Shown one piece after another: positions 1 through 12,400 of a stretch of 64,000 nucleotides of DNA (position 1 is the first letter of the stretch; every line of letters starts with the position of its first letter). The position numbers were made by a program, and so were the translations under genes. This stretch comes from Bolinopsis microptera (taxonomy: Eukaryota > Ctenophora > Tentaculata > Lobata > Bolinopsidae): NCBI RefSeq assembly GCF_026151205.1, contig NC_087074.1:6696001-6760000 (forward strand), written 5' to 3'. The notes beneath the pieces are model-generated. The model searched no databases and had not been told where the DNA came from. It saw only the letters and a list, made by a program, of their open reading frames with translations.

Positions 1-92
1 TATGGATTGATTGTGTAATGAATTGGTGATAAATAATAAAATTGTCTTTTCTCAAAAAATTGTCTTTTCTCAATAAACTAATTCTTACCAAG

Positions 93-309
93 GGGGTCCG
101 GACTCTAGGGCGTAAGACTCTAGGGCGTAAGACTCTAGGGTCTTAGGGTTAGGGTTAGGGTTAGGGTTAGGGTTAGGGTTTGGGTTTGGGTTAGGGTTAG
201 GGTTAGGGTTAGGATAAGGGTTAGGGTTAGGGTTAGGGTGATGGTTAGGGTTAGGGCGCCGCCCTAAAGTCTCACGCCCTAGAGTCTTACGCCCTAGAGT
301 CCCGGACCC
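93..309. mobile_element. 217-bp inverted-repeat element (MITE-like) carrying TTAGGG repeats
   Basis: Both ends carry an inverted repeat of about 50 bp: left end GGGGTCCGGACTCTAGGGCG, right end in reverse complement GGGTCCGGGACTCTAGGGCG, each followed by another ACTCTAGGGCGTAAG-like unit. The element is flanked by an exact TTACCAAG duplication (85-92 and 310-317; 9 bp if a flanking C is counted). No ORF lies inside, so it would be non-autonomous. An 8-bp duplication is typical of hAT-type transposases, but the family is an inference. The interior is telomere-like repeat. On the minus strand the right-hand duplication reads CTTGGTAAG and forms the exon 14 splice donor of the alpha2/delta gene. 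Confidence 0.8.
143..256 (+). repeat. Interstitial telomere-like TTAGGG array
   Basis: About 19 units of TTAGGG with a few variants (TTTGGG, TTAGGATAAGGG, TGATGG). TTAGGG is the usual animal telomere unit. The array is enclosed by the inverted repeats of the 93-309 element and sits inside a gene intron, so it is an internal copy and not a chromosome end. Confidence 0.9.
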
Positions 310-313
310 TTAC

Positions 314-499
314 CAAGTACTGTAAGACACCCTGACACTTCTTTTTCCTAAAGCTCCTGAAGATAATATTACTCTCGCTTGTTTCCAGTACCATCCTCCC
401 TAGGTCAATATCAGATTGAGAGAAAAAGGTGTATTGATAGTCTAGCCGGACTGGAAGGGACAACCCAACTGTGAACGGGGACCCTATCATCGGCTTTAC
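314..499 (-). CDS. CACNA2D: alpha2/delta exon 14 (Cache)
   Basis: 62 codons: VKPMIGSPFTVGLSLPVRLD ... FRKKKCQGVLQYL. It matches [20 protein letters not shown]. The donor is TTG|GTAAGG, lying within the target-site duplication of the inverted-repeat element at 93-309. Confidence 0.8.
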
Positions 500-3400
500 C
501 TGGAATCAGGAGATTTGTGTTATTATTGTGATTTTGATGATGTCACCTCTGGAACAAACCTTATAAACAAACCTCATAAACAAACCTTATAAACAAACCT
601 TATAAACAAACCTTACAAACAAACCTTATAAACTAACCTTATAAACAAACCTTATAAACAAACCTTATAAACAGTGTCCACTAGTATCTCCCTCCCTATA
701 GGGTTATGTTTAGAGGTTAGGAAGACCTGTAGCCCCGTGTATTTGACAGTCCCCGCACCGTGTGACTCCTGCATGTCCCTTATCTTCTCCTTGTCGGGTC
801 CTCTTTCCACCTGCGGAACACTTCACTTCAAGTTTTGCCAAAGTGGGTGGAAAGGGCTGTTAGATCGTTGTTAGAAATGCAATCAAAGTGGTTATTAACC
901 GGCTATCAACCGGCTATCAACCGGCTGTTAGAGGGCTGTTACCGTAACAGTTCCTATTTGCCTGTTATATTACCTGCTGATACTCGAACTGTCGGGTAGT
1001 ACCCGTAATATCAGGATGTGTTATCACGTGCTCTCCTCTACTGGTTATCACTCTCACATAGTTACTTAGTATCTTATCTTTCACTGAAATTAGGTGGATT
1101 GGTATCGTCAAATACCACGAAAAATCGTCGAAGATCGTCAAATATAGTGATAACTGATAAGCGTGCGTTCATCGTAAAATGTCTTACCAAAGTCCTCGAA
1201 TATGGGGAAGTCTACCCCTACAACGCCTAGAAGTTTAGAAGAAGAATTTGGAGAGGTCCGAACTCTCTCCCTCTCCAGTCTTGTTATTATTTTACCAGTG
1301 TACTCTTCACCTTCTGCCAAGAAGAGGAGTTTGGTAATTGTTATATTGACAAATATTAATAGAAACTTCGGAATAGCATGGTGTACTGGGGTTTGCTTTT
1401 CAATATGGTTTTAAAGTTTCATGCTATCGATTAGTACCAGAAGATCAGAATATATCATGTACGCACTATGGCACATGACCTGAAGGATATATCATGTACG
1501 CACTATGGCACATGAACTGAAGGATATATCTTTTTGAATAGGCTAAATAATCCGGTGATAAATATAAATATCTTGAGGTAAACTTACTATTATGGTAACT
1601 GTAGAAGTTGTAGTCGTTTGATACCAAGACAGGTTGTACTAGAGAGGCTGCAGGGCTCAGGTTACCTGGACATGAATCACTATAAACAGTGTATTATATC
1701 CATCATAATACAGTGTATTTACCTAATAAATACACTTAATTTACGAGCTTAATATTTTTATGTTTCTGTCATTCGGGTGGCTACGTAGCCCATAGTTCCA
1801 TTTCTCAATTTCAGGGCTAATGTAAAAACTTAATAATAAAAATTAGGGCAGATGAGCCGAAATGGTTCAGCTGGTGTGCCGTGGGGGATCAGCCCTCTCG
1901 GGGGGGGGGGGGGGGGGGGGGGGGAGTGGATCAGCCCTCTCACAAGATCTCCTTGCATATATGAGGTATTAATGACAGCTGCATGTATCATAGGGTCTAT
2001 GATTAGTGTTAGTTAGTCGCAATCTATCTTAATTTCCGCACAGTAACACTCCTCAATTAACAGCACTCTTTAATTACAGTGGCCAAATAGCGTATCTGTT
2101 ACTAACAAAGCTCCTTGTAACAGAGCTGCTGATAGATGTACTGTCGCTTTATTGTCAGTGCTACAGCCTAGTGACTCAACAACTTCTGCAGCTGTTCGTT
2201 TATTGTTATCCTTAGCTACAACCAGATTCCAACTCCACTCCCATTGCTTGACAGGATGAAAGGATATCTCCTCTGGTGGTTGACTCTCAGCACTGCATTA
2301 TCCCTGACCAGCTCCAGCCTTTACTACGACTGGTACACTCACAAGATCCCCAACATAGAAGTAACCACCTCACCCCAATTCCAACTGTCCGTCCTGCACG
2401 GAGCGTCTGTCAGTCTGATAGTCCACTACCTGACCGAGGAGAGGATACCAGCTGTAGACTCAGAGTTAGAGAGTCCTATACCCACGGGGCTGCCTCCCTA
2501 TACTACCCCACCCGGACTCGCTGACATGACATTTACTTGGAGCACTGACACTCAGTTTGTGAGGTCTTCTGATGAGTTTATCAGTCGGGAACCAGGTGAG
2601 GTTTTGGAGCGTTTGTTACTCTAGCTTTCTGTTTCTGTTTCTGTTTCTGTTTCTGTTTCTGTTTCTGTTTCTGTTTCTGTTTCTGTTTCTGTTTCTGTTT
2701 CTGTTTCTGTTTCTGTTTCTGTTTCTGTTTCTGTTTCTGTTTCTGTTTCTGTTTCTGTTTCTGTTTCTGTTTCTGTTTCTGTTTCTTTTGGTTAGAGATT
2801 CCTTTTTTTTCCTAAGATTTTTCTTAGAACATGAACAAATGATGCACAGTTTAGCTATGCTGGGGGACTTCGAACCACCTCCAGCTATATCAGTTTTAAA
2901 TGTTGGAGCTGTGAACCGAATTTTCAGAAAATACTAAAAGACTTCACGTAATGAGAATTAGGACTTTTTTCAAATGCTTTCTAAAATTCTGCATTAAATT
3001 AGTGTAACTTTCGTTCAGGAGAAACAAGATCAAAGAGACTCCCCCTCCCTGGGACTCTGCTCCACTCAACATGGTGTAATGGAACACTTGTAACTGATAA
3101 GGTGATAAGAATCAGTTACCAAGACAACCGCATTGTTATCTCCTGTCCCAACGGTCCTTACCTTTACATCCACTACGCAGGACACATCAAGTTTGTGAGT
3201 CTAGTTGGGGGACCAGATAGTAAGTTTATGATGATTAGATACAAGGGTCCAGCAGCTTACTGCAAGGAAAATTACGCGTTCAGATGCTTGGAGTCGTGCC
3301 AGAAACCTTTTAAAGGGTCTGTAGAATGTGGAGAAGAGGGAGGGTTACAGATAATATACCCGAAGTGCGTGCTCCGTTACTGCACCATTGACACAGGAAG

Positions 3401-6400
3401 AGTGAAGAGTGAAGAGAAGGCGGTTCCCTGTGGTTCTAGAAGAATGTTGGGGTGTAAGAAAGGGTTTCTCCCGGAAGAGTCTCAAGATTTCAAATGTACT
3501 GAATCTGGTTGGGAGCCCCCACTAAAGTGTTGTCATATTAACGAGGTCAGAGTTTTCCTAATCTTATTTTAAATTTAAAGTGGGATTTTTTGTGCTGGAT
3601 TGAGTCTCTTATGGAGAAACCAACTCTTAGTTTGACGTCGAAATTGAAAAATCCTTACCCGCAGGTGTGCAACAAGACCTCGGAAGAGTCAGCTAGATAC
3701 GGAGCAGCACTCTGGCCCACAACCCACTTACAATCTACCTCTACAGTTCTCTGTCAGTACGGTGGGGAGGTCACCCGAGAGTGTAGCGTCACTAAAGGGT
3801 GGCTTGCAGCTGACTGGAGCCGGTGTGATTCAGTAGTGGCAGAGGCTATTCAGAGAGTGGTGAGTAATCAGTCAAGGAGTTCTGGAGATGTTTCTCAGGT
3901 CTTGGAGAAGTTGGTGAATCTGACGAGTAACTCTACAATCATCTCAATTCGCGATATCAAGAGGGTTGTTGACTACATGTTGTTACCATGGTTATACGTT
4001 ACCATGGAACTGAATCAGGCACCGCCAGTTTTAGAAGCTCAACTAATCTCCAACATACTGTCAGTGAACTTGACAGTTGCAGAGGGAGCGAGTTTAGGAG
4101 TTATAAGCAGTCTTCTCAAGGACTTGGTGGGTATCACAAGGCGCTTCTGTGGGGATCAAAGTGTTAATTTCCCCCAGTTCTCCTTAACCTGCACTGGTTG
4201 GTTCAACACGACTGACAGGTATTCCATTCTTGAGATCAACAAAGATGCGGGTCTGCTTGCACCGTACAGACAGAAAGGGCAAGAATTAGGTTTCATGATA
4301 ATGATCGGAAGACTTCAAGCTGAGTCAGCCTGGGATACCATCACAACTCCCTCAGACACTGCAGGAACACAATGTACAGTAGTGGATATAGACAGCGGGG
4401 TAGCTGACAAGGATAAATGTAGTAGAACTGGTCCGAGTAGCTGCGAGTGTTTTTACAACTATGAGAAAGGAATGATAATCATGATAACACAACTAAGCCG
4501 AGCTGAACGATCAACTTTCTTATCGCAGGCTTGTCATGTAGTAGCTATCGCGATACTAGCATTGGTTATTCTTGGGCTGCTCTGTAAAGGACCCTTGAGT
4601 GACCCTTGTAATGCTATCAACCTGAACATCGCTATCACTGCTCTAGTAGCTCAAACAGTTTTCTTGGTTCTCACACTGCCACTAAATACGGAGGGAAGCA
4701 CCGTACCTGTGGACCCGGAGGGAAGCACCGTACCTGTGGATCCGGAGGGAAGCACCGTACCTGTGGATCCGGAGGAAGGACCTCAAGAAGGTGTGCAGTT
4801 AAAGAGCTGCCTTATGTTACATCTAGTGTCAGATTACATTCACCCCACTGTACTGGGATGGTCGCTGGCATCATGTCTTGTGTTTCTCTCCTCCCTAGAT
4901 CCAGTTTACATTTACAAGAGTCAAGAACAAGGACACATGATGGTAGCCAAGATCTCAGTCGTCACCTACTTACTTCCACTCCTCTTTCCAGGATCTCACT
5001 GGATCTACTGCTCCGTTGTGACATCAACTACTTCTCTTGAGATGTGCTTCATGACCAACTCCTCATGTTGGAGCAGCACTGACATGAGTGATGTTACCAT
5101 GGTTACTGAGATGAGTGACGTAAGGTCAGTGACGTCACTAATGAGTGACGCGAGACTTTACACACACTTCATACCAATAACTCTACTGCTTCTATCTCAC
5201 GTTATCACCGTTCTGGCAATATGCCGGACTTGTTACAGGGCTAGAAACAGAGCGGGTTTCACAGAGAGTGTGAGAAGGTTGAAGTTCTTGCTCTTGTGCA
5301 CTGTTCCGTTGTGCACGTGTTATGCAATATACTGCACGTGCGTTATAACGGGGCCAGTAGCAGCGCTTTATACTGCATTAGCTGTGTGTAGTGTGGTGTT
5401 TGCCGTGTTGTTTGGTATTGGAGTAATTGGCAGCATCAACTGCAACTATTGTTATGTTCAGTTTCAAGTCTACCCCGATGACAATACGGAGAGACCTAGG
5501 GTCAGCCGTACAGCTGTTTAATGACAGTATCTATCTTTAATCTATCCTTAATTGCAGTATCTATCTTTCATAAAAAAGTTGAGTGTTCTAGGATAGGCTT
5601 GTAACAACAGCCTAAAAATTGGCATAAATTTGTTGCCGATGAATCATTACTTTTCTTAATGACAGTTCTATATCAATCAGTAAATCGTATAAATATTTGG
5701 ATTTACACCGTTCTACTTCTAGTTTAACTTTCAAAATTGATGTCAGAAACGTTTAAAATTACGATTCTCCAACGTTCTCAACTGAATTAAACTCACTGTA
5801 ACTTTTATAAACATGTGTCCACAGCGGTTGTAGTTGGTTACCATTCAGCTCGTCATAATGGACAGACTCCGGCAGGAAGAAGTCAGTAAAGTTCCTTACA
5901 GCACTGTAGATGTCAGTGTTATCTGAGAGTTTGACGTATTCTCCACCATTTCCACAAGCAAACTCTATTATACTCTGCTCTTCGACCTTATACAGATCTG
6001 TAGGTAGGAGGGTTTGCTATTTGTTATAAAGTCTGTTGGACGACACTCCAACAAAACTTTACATTGATGCGAATACGAATTGGAATTCATCGACGGCAGC
6101 CAATATTATGCCCGCGAAATAATTGAAATCAGAACACATAGGGAGTGACATCATGGCACTCCCTCTTGGGGAGGGAGACATGTCATGTCTCCCTCCCCCA
6201 AGAGGGAGTGTACAAAGTTAAAGAGCGAAGATCAGTACAGGGAACAAACCGTTTCTCTCCATAGTGGTTGTAGTTCTAAACACGATGACTTTAACAGGAT
6301 TACCAGTAGCACTGAACTCCTTGTTTCTGTCATCAAACACTTCCCTTATCTGACTCCCTACATCACCGTCCCCTATCACAACCAGGGTTCTGGAGCAGCC

Positions 6401-9400
6401 ATTAGTCTTACCTGCTTTCTCAGACCTCTTCAACACCTGTGGTTATGTACATACAAATTAATAGTTTATCTACAATTTAAAACAAAACTCGATCTGTTTG
6501 TATTATTTGTTAAATTTTGACATCCATTCATAGTTTGGACACTACTCCCTGTAGGAACCTTATGGTGTGGATAGAGAAGTCACAAAATCAATTAGAAAAA
6601 TGAGAATAGCTCTTCAATTTGTATTCCCCGCACTCTTTGATTAATAATATTCATCTGAACTCATTTAACTTCTAAACTTCTATCGTTACGTGGTCTACTC
6701 CCTATAATATTATGGTAATAACAAAACAGATCGACAGCACGAATAACTGCCAGCTACACTGATATACTGACAATTGATGAAACCTGAACATGGTGACGTT
6801 ACGCCACTGCAAGTAGACTTTAGTAATGTTATAACTTGTTATAACCTACAATCAGTGCATTTTTACTTTTAGACGCTGATCCTGAGTCACCACATCACCA
6901 ACCTTCATGATATAAGATAAACGGTTTTGATAGGCTAACGATTGCTACATAACGGTTTATAATCAATTTATGACAACAAGCAATACAAACATCATTATAT
7001 GTTAAATTAACATTGTTAATAGTAATAGAATTATAACGCAAAGTATCAAAAAATATTAAGCAAAAAGATATTGAGAATCTTTTAAAAATACAGCGAGCTC
7101 AGAATTATGAGGGCCGTAAAATTGATTTAATAATTCTCTAGTCTCATCAAGCATTTCGCCAACTTCTTCTTTAGTATCTCCATTTTCATTTAATGTTTCA
7201 GATGTCTCTATTCGAAGCTGCCATTCTTCTGTATTTGGTTTGTAAATGCCTATATGATCGAATATTTTAGTCAGAGTGTTTATTGGATTTGAATGATATT
7301 CATTTATGGTTAAAACTAGAAAATTATCCCCAAATACTTCTAAAAAGTCTCTGATATAGCAAATATAAACACCAAGAGCAACCCGCAGTCTGAGACTATA
7401 TCCTGAAGAGTAACAACAATTTCTGAGTGAATTACTCTCAAGACATCTATTAAATTTTGTAGTTTCTCTGCGAACATCCATGTGAAATGTCTGAGGACTT
7501 CGAACCTCGTTTCTCATTTTTGATCCTTTCCAGAAATAGATGTACTCTGAATATAGTCTATCAGTAGGATTTCTAAGTATGGCCAATATTTTAGCATATG
7601 GTGTAACAGCATGGATCAAGTCTGCATTAGAGTACGGAGGTTCGTCTAAGCCAGGATACCTAGTTTCCCACCCACCTAAATCCCACAGCAGAGAAGGAGT
7701 TCCATCAACTATTCTCCTATCTTTGTAACTCTTCACTCTCTCCGCCCCACTCCCGTTTAGAAACTCACTGAAGGGTGTTTTAGGAGGCGGAACCCTCGGG
7801 TTTAAGAGGAAGTTCTTAGGTCGGCAAATGCGTCCTCTTGTCCAGTAGTGGTACTCTTTCTCAGTACGTCTTGCATTTACTTTTATATCAAGTAGATGAT
7901 GAGACTGTGAGGTCAGCTCAGGGTGCCACATCAACTTATCAAAGAGGTCCGTGGTGCCACATTTTGGCATTCCTGCTAGGTAAACAGAAGCTAAACATTG
8001 AAATATGTTCTGCATATCATACCAGCAAAAACTCTTATAATCAGGTAGATATTTTTTTGGTAAAAGGTCAAAAACATCCTTCGACTCTTTGAATAAAACA
8101 TCCAAACGCTTTTGTAACGCTTGATAAGCTGTATTTGCTTGGGTGGGTTTAGTGGTTTGATGAGAAGTTCCGTTAACTTCTGTGAGTATCGCTGCATTAT
8201 CTTCTTTCTTTAACTCCTGTTCTATTACGTTCAGATGGTCTGAAATTTCCTCAGACTCTTCATAAAGAACATTCAAGTCTTTTTGGGGGGCAGGATTTTG
8301 ATCAACTGTTTTTAAAGTATTATCATCTTCCACCGTCAGATATGCTCGGCTAGAGGCGGTATCGTGTATTGTCGGTTGAGAAGTAACAGACAGAGAAGCT
8401 GCGGGGCTAGCCTCATGGTCTGAAATCTTCATGTTGTCCTGAGTAAAGTTTTCACATCAGTTTCCTCCAGATCACTACTTCTATCATTAGGGGTGTGTGA
8501 CATTATCGCATTGACTGATGAAGTGAAGTCCCAGGGACTCCTTGAACTCTCTGTAGATAAAACCAGGTCATTTGAAGCGAGGGCTCTGTTTTGTGGTGGA
8601 AATGGGTCTCTGGAGAAGGTATTTTCATCAACTTCAATATTGTAAATTTGTACTATCACTATCACCACAGCAACCAGAACAACTAGTTTTATCTGAAAAT
8701 AAAGCAATGGTAATACTTGTAGTAAGCGTAACACAAACGTATAAGTGTCTTAATCGGTTGATTAAATTTTAGGTATAAATTCGGGTTAAAAGACAATCAA
8801 ACAATACCACATTTGGTACATACAAATCCGAAATTCTCCCTTCCACTATTGTAAAGAATTAAAAGTAAACCTACACGTAGCTAATGGAGGATATACAGAT
8901 AGCATTCACCAAAATATATGGTATCGATCATTCGCATTTTCAACCGACTTTTCAACTAATTATTCAACTAACCGACGAAGAATACGAAACATCGAATCAA
9001 AAAGCAACATTACTCATTTTACTGAGTAATGTTCAGTTCAAATCTTAAGTTTAACAGTTTGAAAAAAGACTTTTCAGCATAAAAGTAACTGAAACACTAA
9101 CTTACAGTACGTCTTGAGTGACGCCTCATCAGCCTACAGGTCACACCAAACTGTACGTCAGCCTAGCAGGTCACACCAAACTGTACGGAAACTGCTAAAC
9201 TGCAGGTCACACCGAACTGTACGGAAACTGCTAAACTACAAAGAAATGCCCTATCGTACAAGATGAGATCATGTAATATTAGGGGTGTAACATAATCCAA
9301 TCAGATCACAGATCGACTGTTTCTGTTTCATTCGATTAATTAATTAATTTATATTTATAGATCTTAACTTATAGTTGGACCATTGCAGAAATCACCTGTC

Positions 9401-12400
9401 TATGTAATACACTCTATATTGCTTGAAAGACCTTTCTCGATACACAGATTAACAAATTCGATACGTAATCAGTGAGATACGTAATCAGTGAGAAGCGACC
9501 ATAACACCACTAGTAACACTGTAGAGTGTAGAGGGTTCTAGAAACAGTACCTTTTAAGTGATACTTTTACGGCTCCTTACAGACTCTTCTTAGAGCTCTC
9601 ATCAAAAATATGAGCCTTTATAACACATCTCAAGATAACGATGTATCTAAGTAATAGATAGGAGTAAATAGAATTTACAAGACGTTGCTATGGCGGGAAA
9701 ACAAAGCGTAATTTAAAAAACAGGATACGATTATTTCGACACCCGTAGAAGATGCAAACAAACTAGTTCCAACTACAAACGAAACAGATTTTACGTGGAC
9801 AAAAAGGAAGAGCTAACCAGTATTGGGGGATCTACATTGTACTTCCTATTGAACGGATATGATACGTATCAAGTTATCAAGTTAATATTTTCAACGTGCG
9901 TGTTAATGATTTGTAGGATTTTTTACGTTAACAAATGAAACACAGTTTTGCTATGCAGGGGGACTACGAAATATCATTAACTACACTTATGACTTATGCA
10001 ACTAAATAGTACCGAGTTCAGCAACTATAGTAATACAGACGATGCTATATGGGTTCAAATACCCCTTCAATAAGAATATTACCTTGCCTTGATGCTGTAC
10101 TGATCATTTTATATATGTTATATTATTATTGAATCGTTAAGTAATGATTAAGGAGGTAGCAGAGTAAAGTGATGTGAAGCTAGGCTAGGAAGAGATTTCT
10201 TCATAGATTCACGGTTCAATACTCGATACGTGACAAAATGTATTGCGGTGTATACAACACTATTATATTATATTAGGACGCAGTGAAACTATCGGACTAC
10301 GATGTATGGCCGGGACTTACCACCCCATGGCAACATTGTATTTATATGGATGCCTCAGTTCCAAATAGTAATCTAATATTCGCTGGCTTAACCCGGTAAT
10401 TTAAACAGGGCTATAACTTGATAAATATTGTAAGGGACGGAGGGAACTGGGAAGTATAGAAGGATTAAAGGATTGAAGGAGGGACGGAGAGACAGATGGA
10501 CGGATGACGGAGGGACGGACGGTGGGACTAGAAACCGACCAGTCTGGGGTTTTGGCTTCCGGGCCGGAAATAGCCCGATATCAGTTTATTTTCCGGTTTG
10601 CCGGGTCTTGCAGGACGGAACCGGGTGTTTGAAATTGGAGGGCTGCCGGAAATATCGAATCATTCCCTTTTGAACAGGTTCGTAATCAGCTTGACGAGAC
10701 AAAGCTTTTAGTACAAATTTATAATATTTGAAGAATCATTATCCTTAATAATGTTTTTGTCCACCTTTTTGGAAAAGTTCCGCCATAGTTCCTACTGTCT
10801 GGCTTGTCCCCGGATACCGTATTTATTTAATCTCTAAGAAGAGGACATCTAAGAGCAATGACAACCAAAGCTAGTGAGAATCCCCAACTTAAAGTTTTGA
10901 GTAAAAAGTTCACGCTCCAAGTGCTAGTTGAGCACTAGTTCTGAAAAGATCGAACCCATAACAGAATAATGATACGTGACCTGAGGTAATGTACACACTA
11001 CATTATATTCAGTTTTATATGAAGTGTTCTTGGAATTGAGGGACGGACAAGTGGACTGAATGACCGACAGAAGGAGCAAGATTAGTTTAATTAGCCGATT
11101 AAAAACACTTTTAAAAGTAAAAAATAGCGATCAAATAAAAAGATATTTGGAATCCTTTAGAATTGTTGCAAGCTCAGAATTGTAAGGCTCATAGAACCCA
11201 TTCAATAACTCTTTAGTTTCATCAAGCATTTCACCAACGCCTTTTTTTACATCGCTATTCACGTTATAGATTTTAGAATTCTTAATGAAATTCCGCAACT
11301 CATCTACATTTGGTTTAGAAACACCAATACGATGAAAAATGTTATCTAAAGTCTCTACCGGATACGAATGGTATTCATTCATTGTTTCAACAATTAGATT
11401 ATTCCCAAACACTTCTAAAAAATCTCTGATATAACAAACATAAACTCCAAGAGCAATCCTCAATCTGAGACTATGATTTGATGAATAACAACAGTGTCTC
11501 AGTGATTTACTCCCAAGACATTTATTGAATCTTTTAACTTCTAGTTTTACAGTAGTGTGGAATGTTTGCGGAGAACGCTCCTCACTCTTCATCCTCCCTC
11601 CCTTCCAGAAGTACAGATACTCTGAATACAGTCTTTCAGTAGGATTTCTAAGTATGGCCAATATTTTAGCATCTGGTGTAACAGCATGGATCAAGTCTGC
11701 ATTAGAGTACGGAGGTTCGTCTAAGCCAGGATACCTAGTTTCCCACCCTCCCAAATCCCACAGCAGAGAAGGAGTTCCATCTGCTATCTTTACTTCTTTG
11801 TTATTCTTCACTTTCTCTGCCCCAGTACCGAGTAGAAACTCGCTGAATAGTGTTTTAGGAGGCGGAAACCTCGGGTTTGCAATAAAGCTAACTGGTCGCC
11901 CTACACGTCTTCTCGTCCAATAGAAAGTCTCCTTTTCAGGGCCACCATCAGTACGATGAGATTGTGTAGTCAGTTCTGGGTGCCACATTAACTTCTGGAA
12001 GAGGTCCGTGGTGCCACATTTTGGCATTCCCGCTAAATAAACAGAAGCTAGACATTGAAATACGTCCTGGCTATCATACCAACAAAAACTTTTATAATCA
12101 GGGAGATATTTATATGGTAAAAGATCAAAAATGTCCTTCGACTCCTCGAATAAAACATCCAAACGCTTTTGTAACGCTTGATATGCTGGTGAGTTATGAA
12201 GACGATCACTTTGGTCATTATACTCTGATAGCTTTATATTTTCCAGATAGGGTTCTGCAGTAGTGGCAAGTTCTGTTTCTGTTTCTGTTTCTTTAGTTCG
12301 GTGTTCATGTTCGGAGGTAGAAAGTCGTTTTTCTTGGGTGGATTTAGTGGTTTGATGAGAAGTTCCATTAACTTCTGTGAGTATCCCTGCATTATCTTCT

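Noticed and set aside
143-256. Chromosome end (telomere)
   Set aside because: The TTAGGG tract is enclosed by inverted repeats and flanked by target duplications inside a gene; unique sequence continues on both sides.
2572-2937. Phe-Leu repeat membrane protein
   Set aside because: Translation of the TTTCTG array within GPCR intron 1.
11525-11923. 132-residue plus-strand ORF
   Set aside because: Antisense shadow of the sulfotransferase copy 2 catalytic domain; the same shadow occurs over copy 1.
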